64,000 nucleotides of DNA, taken from NCBI GenBank assembly GCA_934047225.1, contig OW204009.1, forward strand, positions 19,465,161 through 19,529,160, given 5' to 3'. The stretch comes from Ypsolopha sequella. Lineage: Eukaryota; Arthropoda; Insecta; Lepidoptera; Ypsolophidae. Both the position numbers and the translations under genes were made by a program. This document shows, piece by piece, positions 22,240-30,928 of the stretch. Every line of letters begins with the position of its first letter. The first letter of the stretch is position 1. The notes under the pieces were generated by a model. That model worked only from the letters and a program-made list of their open reading frames with translations, did no database searches and was not told where the DNA came from.

Positions 22240-23578
22240 TATAAGTTTCCCCATAACAAAACACATAAGTCTCCAGTCCCATAAGGAAACTTAGGACGAG
22301 ACAACATTTATTTCTAGTAACGAGGTGATCAGGAACCTTTAGCCGGGCATCCGGAAGATCACTTCATTACATGCTACTTAAATTTTCAGAACTCAAAAAA
22401 TAGTGTAAATTGGTCGTTTACAGATTTACTAAATTAATTTAAAGTTAAAACCTTCACAAAACTAAATCTAAAGAGGAATATACACACAGCATTTTCTAAT
22501 ACATTAAGAATATTTAAATATTGTTTATCTTTGTAGTCTGGAGGAAAATAAATCAAGAGTATCAAGGTAAAGGACTTTTTCCACCCGGAATACCCCTCAA
22601 AATAAAACCTCATTCAAATATCCAATACGGTATATACATTTATCTGGTATTTGTATTTACTTATTTTATTTTTTTGTATACATTTTTGTTAATGTATTTT
22701 TTATTATTTTGTCTATGGTAAGACCATTTGTTATATTTATTTTAATTTTAAATATTAAACTAGTGTTTTGTGTGGTGCGCGTGTATTGTTTATGCCTTGT
22801 AGTACTTACATAATGTTGTTGTATTAAAAAAAAGTTTAAAACATTTTGCGGTCGGGTAGTCCCTGGAAAACCGATCACTCTAGGCTAAACCGCAACTCGC
22901 TATGACCTGCGGTTCGGGAGATAATAAAAAACTGTCAAAACATGTCAAATGTTAAGAAAAAAAATTGCGGTCGGGTATTTTTTATTTTTAGGTTTCAGAC
23001 CATTAGCTGAGTGAGTTCACTAAAAAAGATCCCGAAGGATTCTTCTCAAGGCCTCCCTGCAACCCACTAAGCTCGGACCATACCACGCCAATAGATACGT
23101 GAATACGTATAATACATAATTTTATGATAGATTGTACATTACATGTTACAGAGATTGGCATAATATCCAAACTGTTTACAAGAACACACACCTCGGAGGC
23201 TATACCACGTCTCCGTCGTCTTGCACCTTTGTTCACACTCTCATATCCACCAAGAGATGCACGTGTGGAGACTTGTTGCAAGCTCCCTGCTGTGATTCAT
23301 CTCTTCATTTCCGCCTCTCCTCGTGTCCGCCATAACTTTTTCGTTTTTTCGCGTTGATCCGCTCGCCTCCTTCTTGCGCCATCTCGCGTCCATTTTTCTA
23401 AACCACGTGTTTAGCCAAATACAAGCCTGTTTAAATTTTGTTTGTTAACATAATTTAATAAAATATATATGCAGTTTTTATTAAAATTTACACGTAAATG
23501 CATTGGAGCAAGATATACATATTTCGAGCCCTCTTGGGCTCAGCCTCAGTTGGACTAATTGATGGTGTAGGAGCAATT
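22240..23578. other. No assignable feature
   Basis: AT-rich sequence with a few motifs, such as GCGGTCGGGTA near 22848 and 22970. A TTTGTAG acceptor-like site near 22534 is followed 30 bases later by a GTAAAG donor-like site. This is not enough to call an exon. Confidence 0.4.
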
Positions 23579-23818
23579 TGGTCCCCAGCATCGATCTTGT
23601 CCCCAGTATAATGTCGATCTTGTCTCCAATATAATGTCGATCTTGTCCCAACCTATAATATCGATCTTGTCCCCAGTATGATGTTCATCTTGTCTCCAAT
23701 ATAATGTCGATCTTGTCCCAACCTATAATATCGATCTTGTCCCCAGTATGATGTTCATCTTGTCTCCAATATAAAATCGTTCTTATCCTCAGTATAATGT
23801 TGATCTTGTCTCCAATAT
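23579..23818. repeat. 23-bp array (GATCTTGTCCCCAGTATAAT type), left part
   Basis: About ten units of TAATGTCGATCTTGTCCCCA plus GTA. The array is interrupted by the retrotransposon nest at 23819-27711 and resumes at 27712. Each unit contains a pyrimidine-rich stretch and CAG, resembling a 3' splice site. Confidence 0.85.
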
Positions 23819-24078
23819 AAAGTAGGTAAATTTAATACACGTTTTTTGAGTCAAAATTTAATCTTATAAAAATACATGTAATAAAATAGTAAATGTACAT
23901 GAACTACACTGTCCTGCAAAACTAAGTACTTACTACACTTTTTATATCTGATTTTTTTCTAAACTATAGAAGTTAGAGATTTAAAATAAAAAACGTTTTA
24001 TAGCAAATTTTATCAGCTTTCTTTGAAACTATAGCGAACTATAACGACAACTTCACTATGTGATTATTTTAAATCTCT

Positions 24079-26634
24079 AATTCAAATTCAAATTCAAATA
24101 GTTTATTTTGCAAAGCAGGTATAGATATATACACTTTTTACACGTCAAATTTAATCTTATAAAGAAAATATATGTAATAAAATAATAAATGTACATGAAC
24201 TAAATTAAAGGTTTATTTAATTTATGTAGCAATATATTTACGATTAAAATGATAGGTAAAATATATATTATACAAGGTAAAATCCAATCAGCCGCCCGAA
24301 CCCATACCGGAGACCCGGCTAGGGACCAGGAACAAGGTTCAATGATCACCAACCGAGCCCCCAGCACGAATCCAGGCGGCCGACCAAACCCCATCCTATA
24401 TACTACATACTAATAGGTTACATATATAAATACATGCTTACCTCCGCCCATTCGATTAGTCTTGCTAAGAAGAAGGGCAAGAAACTTAGCAAGATCATGT
24501 CTTTTTTTTATACATAAAACTTATACTATACAATATATGACTTATATCTACTTTAACCAAGGGATAAGAAAATACAAGACAGCAGGAATTCAGGTCAATG
24601 AAAAAAAGAAAAACATATATATCTTTGTCTACCTGTCTCATATAGTCCTTTTCCTTTTATAGTCTGTAATCAATTAATGTTTACACCTTAGAGGAATCAT
24701 AAGTTAAAAAATTATACTATTTAATTAAACTATAACTAACTATCATTATCACTGTAACACCATGCTTCACCATCATCCAAATATTCATTTATTTTATAAT
24801 ATGCCTTTTTCAATAGGCCCTGCTTAATATACAGTTTAAACTTATTCTCTGACAAAGTAAGGACCTCCTTTGGAAGTTTATTGTAAAATCTTATACCATG
24901 TCCTACAAAAGAGGTACTCACCTTAGCGAGTCTGATTTTTGGAAAAGCCAGTTTATGCTTATTTCTGGTCTCCTTACAATGTTGGTTACCAAGCCTTGGG
25001 AAAGACTCAACATTTTTTCTGACATATCTAAGGACTTGGTAAATATATTCACAAGGAACCGTTAATATATTAATTTCTTTGAACTTTTGTCTTAATGAAT
25101 CCCGGTGCTTCATATTATAAATAGCCCGAATTGCTCTCTTCTGCAAAACAAAGACTGCGTCTGTATCCGCGGCTCTACCCCATAACAGCATGCCGTATGA
25201 CATAATGCTGTGAAAGTAACTAAAATAGACTAGTCTAGCAGTATCTACATCAGTAATTTGTCTTATGCGTCTAACAGCGTATGCGGCCGAACTAAGTCTA
25301 CCACATAGGGCTTCTATGTGGGGACCCCACTGAAGACGAGAGTCTACCGTAATGCCCAAAAACTTTGTTTCGTTAACTAACTCCAGCTTGGACCCCTGCA
25401 AAAGCAAATTACCATCCACTTGAATTACATTTGGCAACGTAAATTTTATACACTTTGTCTTTTTTGCGTTTAAAACTAAATTATTTACAGTAAACCAATC
25501 AAGCACCAGTAATAAAGTTGTATTCGCGCCGTCAAGGATATCTTTACGTCTATTAACTTTAAAAATAAGTGACGTGTCGTCTGCGAATAATACTATCTTC
25601 GTTAAGTCTTTAACTAAATATGGAAGGTCATTTATGTAAATTAAAAACAGCAAGGGCCCTAATATGGAACCCTGCGGGACACCCATTTTAACTAATGCTC
25701 CACTTGATTTTACCCCGTTAATGTCTACCTTTTGAATACGATCACTAAGATATGACTTCAATAACGCCAAAGATTTACCCCTCACTCCGTAGTGATCCAA
25801 TTTACATAAGAGTGTTTCATGATTAACGCAATCAAAGGCTTTCGAGAGGTCACAAAATACACCAAATGCATCTTGCTTTTCTTCCCAAGCATCAAAAATG
25901 TGCTTAACTAAAGCAACTCCTGCATCTGTGGTTGACCTCCCTCTAGTGAATCCATATTGTTCACAGTGAAGTAACTTATTTAAATTAAAATGAAATAACA
26001 ATTGATTAAAAACTATTTTTTCAAAAACCTTACTCAATACCGGTAAAACTGACACAGGTCTATAGTTTGAAGGGTCCCCGTTGTCGCCTGATTTAAAAAG
26101 GGGGATCAATTTACTAAACTTCATTAAGTCAGGAAAGATACCATCATCTACACATTTATTAAAAATTAATGCCAAATAAGGAGCTATTAAATCAATAACA
26201 GAACTTATAACTTTCACAGATAGGCCCCATAAGTCCTCGGTTTTTTTCAAGTTAAGCGATTTAAATGCTTTAATTACAGTTAATGAATTAATATGTTTAA
26301 AAGCAAATACAGAAAGACACTGAGGTACGTGATCTATTAAAAGATCCTGCGCAAGCCCAGGGCTTGAATTTAAATCTTTAGTTGTTAAGGAAGGAATTTC
26401 AGTAAAGAATTGTTCAAAGGCATTCGCAACTTCTTTATCTCCTGTAACGACTTCATTGTTAATACTTAACTTAAGTTCGTTATCTCGTTTCTTACTTTTC
26501 CCAGTTTCAGTATTTATGATGTTCCATACTGTTTTTACTTTGTTATCGGACCTTTTAAGTTTTTTATTCAAGTAGATACTTTTTGCTTTTAAACACACCA
26601 ATTTAAAGATGCGTGAGTAATTTTTCACGAATTC
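24079..26634 (-). mobile_element. Jockey-like LINE, inner copy
   Basis: Minus-strand non-LTR retrotransposon ending in a (TTGAAT)n tail (plus-strand TTCAAATTCAAATTCAAAT at 24080). The 3' UTR is 24099-24735. The RT ORF follows at 24736-26628 and the endonuclease is missing through 5' truncation. It sits in the MITE described at 23907-26709. Relatives are at 62282-62998 (+) and 63844-64000 (-). Confidence 0.88.
24736..26628 (-). CDS. LINE reverse transcriptase ORF, 5'-truncated but open
   Basis: 630-residue open frame of a non-LTR retrotransposon ORF2. Visible RT motifs are NYRPVSVLPVLSKVFEKIV, CEQYGFTRGRSTTDAG, GVFCDLSKAFDCVNH, MGVPQGSILGPLLFLIYIND and the catalytic FADDTSL. The thumb and C-terminal region is KFLGITVDSRLQWGPHI to GHGIRFYNKLPKEVL. 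The apurinic endonuclease domain that should precede the RT is absent, and the chosen Met is simply the first in the truncated frame. No internal stop is present, so the insertion is fairly recent. It resembles Jockey-superfamily elements of insects; the clade is not certain. Confidence 0.9.
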   Translation of the reverse strand: MKNYSRIFKLVCLKAKSIYLNKKLKRSDNKVKTVWNIINTETGKSKKRDNELKLSINNEVVTGDKEVANAFEQFFTEIPSLTTKDLNSSPGLAQDLLIDHVPQCLSVFAFKHINSLTVIKAFKSLNLKKTEDLWGLSVKVISSVIDLIAPYLALIFNKCVDDGIFPDLMKFSKLIPLFKSGDNGDPSNYRPVSVLPVLSKVFEKIVFNQLLFHFNLNKLLHCEQYGFTRGRSTTDAGVALVKHIFDAWEEKQDAFGVFCDLSKAFDCVNHETLLCKLDHYGVRGKSLALLKSYLSDRIQKVDINGVKSSGALVKMGVPQGSILGPLLFLIYINDLPYLVKDLTKIVLFADDTSLIFKVNRRKDILDGANTTLLLVLDWFTVNNLVLNAKKTKCIKFTLPNVIQVDGNLLLQGSKLELVNETKFLGITVDSRLQWGPHIEALCGRLSSAAYAVRRIRQITDVDTARLVYFSYFHSIMSYGMLLWGRAADTDAVFVLQKRAIRAIYNMKHRDSLRQKFKEINILTVPCEYIYQVLRYVRKNVESFPRLGNQHCKETRNKHKLAFPKIRLAKVSTSFVGHGIRFYNKLPKEVLTLSENKFKLYIKQGLLKKAYYKINEYLDDGEAWCYSDNDS

Positions 26635-27121
26635 AGTAAATTTCTAACTTCTATAGATTAGAAAAAAATCAAATTTAAAAGGTGTAGTACTTAGTTTTGC
26701 AGGCCAGTGTATATTAAAAGTTTATTTATTTTATGTAGCAATATATATATGATTAAAATAATAGGTAAAATATATATTATACAAGGTGAAATCCAATCAA
26801 CCGCCCAAACCCATACCGGAGACCCGGCCAGGGACCAGGAACAAGGTTCAATGATCACCAACCGAGCCCCCAGCACAAATCCAGGCGGCCGGCCGACTAA
26901 ATCCCATCCTATATTACGTACTACTAGGTTACATATATAAATACATGCCTACCGCCGCCAATTCGATTAGTCTTTCTAAGAAGAAGGGCAAGAGACTTAG
27001 CAAGGTCATGTCTTGTTTTTAACATAAAACTTATACTATACAAATTACTTATATCTACTTTAACTAAGGGATAAGAAAATACAAGACAGCAGGAATTCAG
27101 GATAATGAAAAAAAAGAAAAA

Positions 27122-27317
27122 CAATTATATGTTTGCTGATGGATGGCAGAAAATATTGTCAGAGTGTTTGTGTTTTTGTGAGAAGGCCTGTTTCTGACTT
27201 TATGTGTTATTCTTATTTATTTTAGTTGATTGTACTATTTTGTGTTTGTGTTACTATCTTTAATTATTGTAATTGGTTTGTCCCTTTTAATTAAAGTAAA
27301 TAAATAAATAAATAAAT
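27122..27317 (+). mobile_element. Short LINE 3' end with (AAAT)n tail
   Basis: About 195 bp not shared with the other copies of this LINE 3' UTR, ending GTAAATAAATAAATAAATAA. The host LINE resumes after it (CTTTGTCTACCTGTCTCATA). The AAAT tail is typical of RTE-like or other non-LTR 3' ends. No coding sequence. Confidence 0.65.
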
Positions 27318-27428
27318 CTTTGTCTACCTGTCTCATATAGTCTATTTCCTTTTACAGACTGTAATTAGTTAATGTTAAGTCCTTAGAGGAATCATAAATT
27401 AGGAAATTATACTAGGTACTTAATTAAA

Positions 27429-27711
27429 TTATAAACTACTATCATGATCACTGTAACACCATGCTTCAACGTCATCCAAATATTCATTTATTTTATAATT
27501 TGCCTTTTTCAGTAGGCCTTGCTTAATATACTGTTTAAACTTATTCTCTGACAAAGTAAGGACCTCCTTTGGAAGTTTATTGTAAAATCTTATACCATGT
27601 CCTACGAAAGAGGTACTCACCTTGGCAAGTCTGATTTTTGGAAAAGCCAGTTTATGTTTATTTCTGGTTTCTTTACAGTGTTGCTCGCCAATCCTTGGGA
27701 TAGTGTCGACT
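27429..27711 (-). pseudogene. LINE RT C-terminal remnant (outer copy)
   Basis: Encodes VGHGIRFYNKLPKEVLTLSE and the end of ORF2 nearly as in the inner copy, with a slightly different C-terminus (YSDHDSSL). Homology upstream of the Met continues to about 27711 (KHKLAFPKIRLAK region) and then stops at the 23-bp array. Confidence 0.85.
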
Positions 27712-28062
27712 TTTTCGATATAATGTCGATCTTGTCCCCAGTATTATGTCGATCTTGTCTTTAATATAATGTAGATCTTGTCCCAAGTATAATATCGATC
27801 TTGTCCCTAGTATAATGTTGATTTTATCCCCAATATAATCTCGATCCTGTCCCTAGCATAATGTCTATCTTGTCCCCAGTATAATGATTATCTTGTCTTC
27901 AATATAATGTCAAACTTTTCCCCGTATAATCTTGATCCTGTCCCTTGTATAGTATCTATCTTGTCCCCAGTGTAATGTCAATCCTGTCCCTAGTATAATA
28001 TCGATCTTGTCCCCAGTATCATGTTAATGTTAACCTCATTATAATATTCATATTGTCTTCAG
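27712..28062. repeat. 23-bp array, right part, abutting exon E1
   Basis: About 15 units of ATGTCGATCTTGTCCCCAGT plus ATA. The last unit runs into the proposed exon E1: the final TTGTCTTCAG acts as a candidate splice acceptor, and the following TGTAATGTCGACC resembles the unit's own TATAATGTCGATC. Confidence 0.85.
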
Positions 28063-28066
28063 TGTA

Positions 28067-28178
28067 ATGTCGACCGTGGCGCTGGTGGTCTGCGGGGTGC
28101 TGATCGGGATGGCCGTCATCCAGAAGAACCCGATCTGTCCAGCTGCTGAGGACGACAGTGACGGACTCGGAAGCATCG
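28067..28178 (+). CDS. Exon E1: hydrophobic N-terminus of a multi-FN3 protein
   Basis: Starts at ATG 28067 with a purine at -3. It encodes a hydrophobic segment (MSTVALVVCGVLIGMAVIQK) and then an acidic stretch (AEDDSDGLGS). It ends ATCG before GTCAGT, a phase-1 donor. Joined to E2 this restores a Gly codon and the same Gly-Ala-Pro-Thr start used at the next domain border, which is the main reason to call it an exon. The hydrophobic run would be a signal peptide or a membrane anchor. Uncertainty: the 5' end lies at the edge of a tandem array. A TTGTCTTCAG at 28053-28062 could instead be an acceptor, making this an internal exon with a transmembrane or buried segment. GC-rich codon use contrasts with the flanks. 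Confidence 0.6.
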
Positions 28179-28487
28179 GTCAGTTATCGGTATTTAATGA
28201 TCACAGGTATAGAGCTGATGCCGGGCTCGACTGTGGAGGTACCACCATCTTACTTGGAGACCCCCTCGAAATAATTCGGGGGAGAGTAAGAGGACAGCTC
28301 ACAGGCAAAAAACCAGGAGGCCCACCATGCCTGGAACCGATGGATAGCAGTATATCCATGCCTAATAGCCGGGCCTTATATGGAACAGACTGGTGGCGGG
28401 TAGCGGCGTCACTGGTGCGAGGGTTCCGGCACCACGCTCACCAACCCGCCTGCCCAGCGTGTGTGAGCATGGGCAATTCCAGCTTTT
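28179..28487. other. Intron sequence, unidentified GC-rich insertion
   Basis: About 300 bp downstream of the E1 donor with moderate GC (for example GGGCTCGACTGTGGAGGTAC and GGATAGCAGTATATCCATGC). Open frames are short and unrecognised. It resembles an interspersed repeat, not a host exon. Confidence 0.35.
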
Positions 28488-28700
28488 TTAAAAGTAAAAG
28501 GCTTTTTGAGGATCTAGAAATATAGCAAGGCACCTGTCTCCTCGATCAATTCCTTTTACAATTAAATGTGTAAGGCTTGTTACGGCATCGACACTTGATT
28601 TTTTGGAACGGAAACTTAATTGATTTTGTGACAGCAAGTTAACATGTTCTTGGTAGAAGGTAAATTGTTTGTTCATAATATTTTTTCCAGAATTTGAGAA
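28488..28700 (-). pseudogene. LINE reverse transcriptase fragment
   Basis: On the minus strand it encodes LLSQNQLSFRSKKSSVDAVT followed by CLAIFLDPQKAF, the QxGFRxxxST and FLDxxKAF motifs of non-LTR reverse transcriptase domains 2-3. It is cut at both ends. The 5' side abuts the E2 acceptor-derived minisatellite. Confidence 0.75.
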
Positions 28701-28956
28701 AGTGCTAATACTCCTAGGTGCCACTACAAAGTATTATTATAAGTAGGTAACACTCCCAGGTGCCCTTACAAATTAAAATGTAATATTTCTAGGTGCTCCT
28801 ACAAATTATATTGTAATGTTCCCAGGTGCTCCTACAAATTATATTGTAATGTTCCCAGGTGCTCCTACGAATTATATTGTAATTTTCCCAGGTGCTCCTA
28901 CGAAGTATAATGTAATATTCCTAAGTGATCATACGATATTAATGTAATATTCCTAG
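28701..28956. repeat. 33-bp minisatellite copying the E2 splice acceptor
   Basis: Units of TTCCCAGGTGCTCCTACAAA plus TTATATTGTAATG. The CAG/TAG positions fall at about 28716, 28759, 28792, 28825, 28858, 28891, 28925 and the real acceptor at 28956, mostly 33 bp apart. Each unit holds a pyrimidine tract, AG, and a version of the first 12-13 bases of exon E2. Confidence 0.88.
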
Positions 28957-29247
28957 GTGCCCCTACAAAACCTCGCAACGTGACCGTCGCGAGCATCGTT
29001 TACGACCAGTATACGATCGAGTGGGAGGAGCCGGAGTACGACGGTGGCTCGCTCATCAGCGGCTACCACCTACAGTACAGTTTGCGCGGCCAGTACGGCG
29101 AGGACCCTATGTGGCTAGACAGTGACAGCGTGCTGGGGGATCTGCACACTCTAACTGTCACACTCGACCCTAACGAGATGCTGCAGTTCCAAGTGACAGC
29201 TTACAACGCGTACGGGCCCGGTCCTCCCAGTGATATTGTGTATGTGG
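28957..29247 (+). CDS. Exon E2: fibronectin type III domain 1
   Basis: A single exon encodes one complete FN3 domain of about 97 residues. It begins APTKPRNVTV, has the conserved B-strand Trp (YTIEWEEPEYDGGS), the GYHLQY C-strand, the LDPNEMLQFQVTAYNAYGPG F-strand region and ends SDIVYVG. It lies between TTCCTAG (acceptor ending at 28956) and GTAAGT (donor at 29248). Both introns are phase 1, so a Gly codon is split at each border. The wording EYDGGSLISGY is typical of FN3 domains in titin-like muscle proteins and in cell-surface receptors. Which protein this is could not be decided. GC-rich third positions mark it as host coding sequence. Confidence 0.92.
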
Positions 29248-30245
29248 GTAAGTGGGGGACTTAGGACGCCCTAATGTCTTCTTCACACATGGGTTGGTGG
29301 GGGACCTAGCAATAGCTTGCCCTAATGTCTACTTCACACATGGGTAATGGGGGGGAAATAGCACACCATAATGTCTTCTTCACACACGGGTTGGTGGGGG
29401 ACCTAACACGCACTAATGTCTACTTGACGCATGGGTAATGGGGTGGAAATAGCACACCATAATGTCTTCTTCACACATGGGTTGGTGGGGGACCTAACAC
29501 GCACTAATGTCTACTTGACGCATGGGTAATGGGGGGGAAATAGCACACCATAATGTCTTCTTCACACATGGGTTGGTGGGGGACCTAACACGCACTAATG
29601 TCTACTTGACGCATGGGTAATGGGGGGAAATAGCACACCATAATGTCTTCTTCACACATGGGTTGGTGGAGGACCTAACACGCACTAATGTCTACTTGAC
29701 GCATGGGTAATGGGGGGGAAATAGCACACCATAATGTCTTCTTCACACATGGGTTGGTGGGGGACCTAACACGCACTAATGTCTACTTGACGCATGGGTA
29801 ATGGGGGGAAATAGCACACCATAATGTCTTCTTCACACATGGGTTGGTGGAGGACCTAACACGCACTAATGTCTACTTGACGCATGGGTAATGGGGGGGA
29901 AATAGCACACCATAATGTCTTCTTCACACATGGGTTGGTGGGGGACCTAACACGCACTAATGTCTACTTGACGCATGGGTAATGGGGGGAAATAGCACAC
30001 CATAATGTCTTCTTCACACATGGGTTGGTGTAGGACCTAACACGCACTAATGTCTACTTGACGCATTGGTAATGGGGGGGAAATAGCACACCATAATGTC
30101 TTCTTCACACATGGGTTGGTGGGGGACCTAATACGCACTAATGTCTACTTCACGCATGGGTAATGGGGGGGAAATAGCACACCATAATGTCTTCTTCACA
30201 CATGGGTTGGTGGGGGACCTAACACGCACTAATGTCTACTTCACA
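29248..30245. repeat. 90-bp dimeric array starting at the E2 donor
   Basis: About 11 copies of a 90-bp unit made of two 45-bp halves: ACATGGGTTGGTGGGGGACC and GCATGGGTAATGGGGGGAAA, each followed by ATGTCTNCTTCACACA-like DNA. The first half-unit overlaps the exon end and donor (TATGTGGGTAAGTGGGGGAC at 29241-29260), so the array seems to have grown from the splice donor. Confidence 0.88.
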
Positions 30246-30465
30246 TGTTCACATGTGTAGTGTGTGGAATAATAATAAACGATTGGGATAAGGATTTTAA
30301 AATAAAAATTGTATACCGATTGTTCATCATTAGGTTATTAAACAGACCGAGCTCACAACGTCGTCACCGTCATTGGGCACTGTCCTAAAGTGCATGTCAA
30401 TCCACTCACTGCCCATCACGCAAGGAAGTATCAATCGTTTGTAAAACGTGGGTGTAAGAGTGTAG
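30246..30465. other. No assignable feature (intron)
   Basis: AT-rich intron DNA, then a moderately GC stretch (CCGAGCTCACAACGTCGTCA) without a recognised element. Confidence 0.4.
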
Positions 30466-30690
30466 ACGGATACAGTTCTGGTACCCCACCGAAGTGCACG
30501 AAAATGGACGGTTACTTATATTATACTGGGATACAGTTCTGGCACCCCACCGAGGTGCGCAAGAGTGGACGGTAACGCATTATACTCGGATACTTACAGT
30601 TCTGGCACCCCACCGAGGTGCGCAAGAGTGGACGGTAACTTGCATTATACTCGGATACAGTTCAGGCACCCCGCCGAGGATGTATGTCGT
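30466..30690. repeat. Minisatellite of about 60-65 bp, 4 copies
   Basis: The unit contains GGATACAGTTCTGGCACCCC and ACCGAGGTGCGCAAGAGTGG. Spacing varies through small insertions (TACTTACAGTT). It ends about 45 bp before the E3 acceptor. I could not show that it derives from E3. Confidence 0.8.
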
Positions 30691-30733
30691 CAGAATTTAA
30701 TTATTTTTTGATATTTATGCCTTGATTCTGCAG

Positions 30734-30900
30734 GAGCGCCTACTCCTCCACGCAACGTCGAGATAATAGAAATATCTAAAGCTGCAAGTACAGTGGATCT
30801 GCAGTTTAAACAGCCAAAATCCGATGGTGGGAAGCCGATAATAATATACATCGTGGAGTACCGACAGCGTGGCAATGACACCTGGATCTTTGGAGAAGAG
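30734..30900 (+). CDS. Exon E3: N-terminal half of FN3 domain 2
   Basis: The acceptor TTGATTCTGCAG ends at 30733 and the donor GTAAAC begins at 30901. It enters in phase 1 (completing Gly) and leaves in phase 0. It encodes APTPPRNVEIIEISK, the VDLQF strand, KSDGGKPIIIYIVEYRQRG and DTWIFGEE, i.e. strands A to C' of an FN3 domain. The missing strands E to G are supplied by E4 at 52775, also phase 0. Together they give about 98 residues, the same size as the neighbouring one-exon domains. The intron between the two halves is about 21.9 kb and almost entirely repeats. Confidence 0.92.
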
Positions 30901-30928
30901 GTAAACTATAAGAATTTAAGACGACGTA

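Larger units (their letters stand above)
23907..26709. mobile_element. Small TIR element (MITE) split by a LINE
   Basis: Ends are CACTGTCCTGCAAAACTAAG at 23907 and the inverted TAGTTTTGCAGGCCAGTG ending at 26709. The TIRs are about 70 bp, and TA flanks both sides (23905-23906 and 26710-26711). Only about 170 bp on the left and 75 bp on the right belong to it. The rest is an inserted LINE. It has no transposase, and the TA duplication points to a Tc1/mariner-type helper. Confidence 0.8.
23819..27711 (-). mobile_element. Jockey-like LINE, outer older copy, interrupted
   Basis: Minus-strand non-LTR retrotransposon split by a MITE. Its 3' UTR lies at 23819-23906 and 26710-27428 and its C-terminal RT remnant at 27429-27711. 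The 3' UTR matches the inner copy closely (TCTTATAAAAATACATGTAA, and AATCCAATCAACCGCCC). It is inserted in the 23-bp array and truncated at its 5' side near 27711. A further short LINE end is inserted at 27122-27317. Confidence 0.85.

Noticed and set aside
22534..22563. 30-bp micro-exon between TTTGTAG and GTAAAG
   Set aside because: No reading-frame, family or phase evidence; too short to judge.
23003..23357. Overlapping ORFs on both strands near 23.2 kb
   Set aside because: Short, unrecognised and mutually antisense; no splice or domain support.
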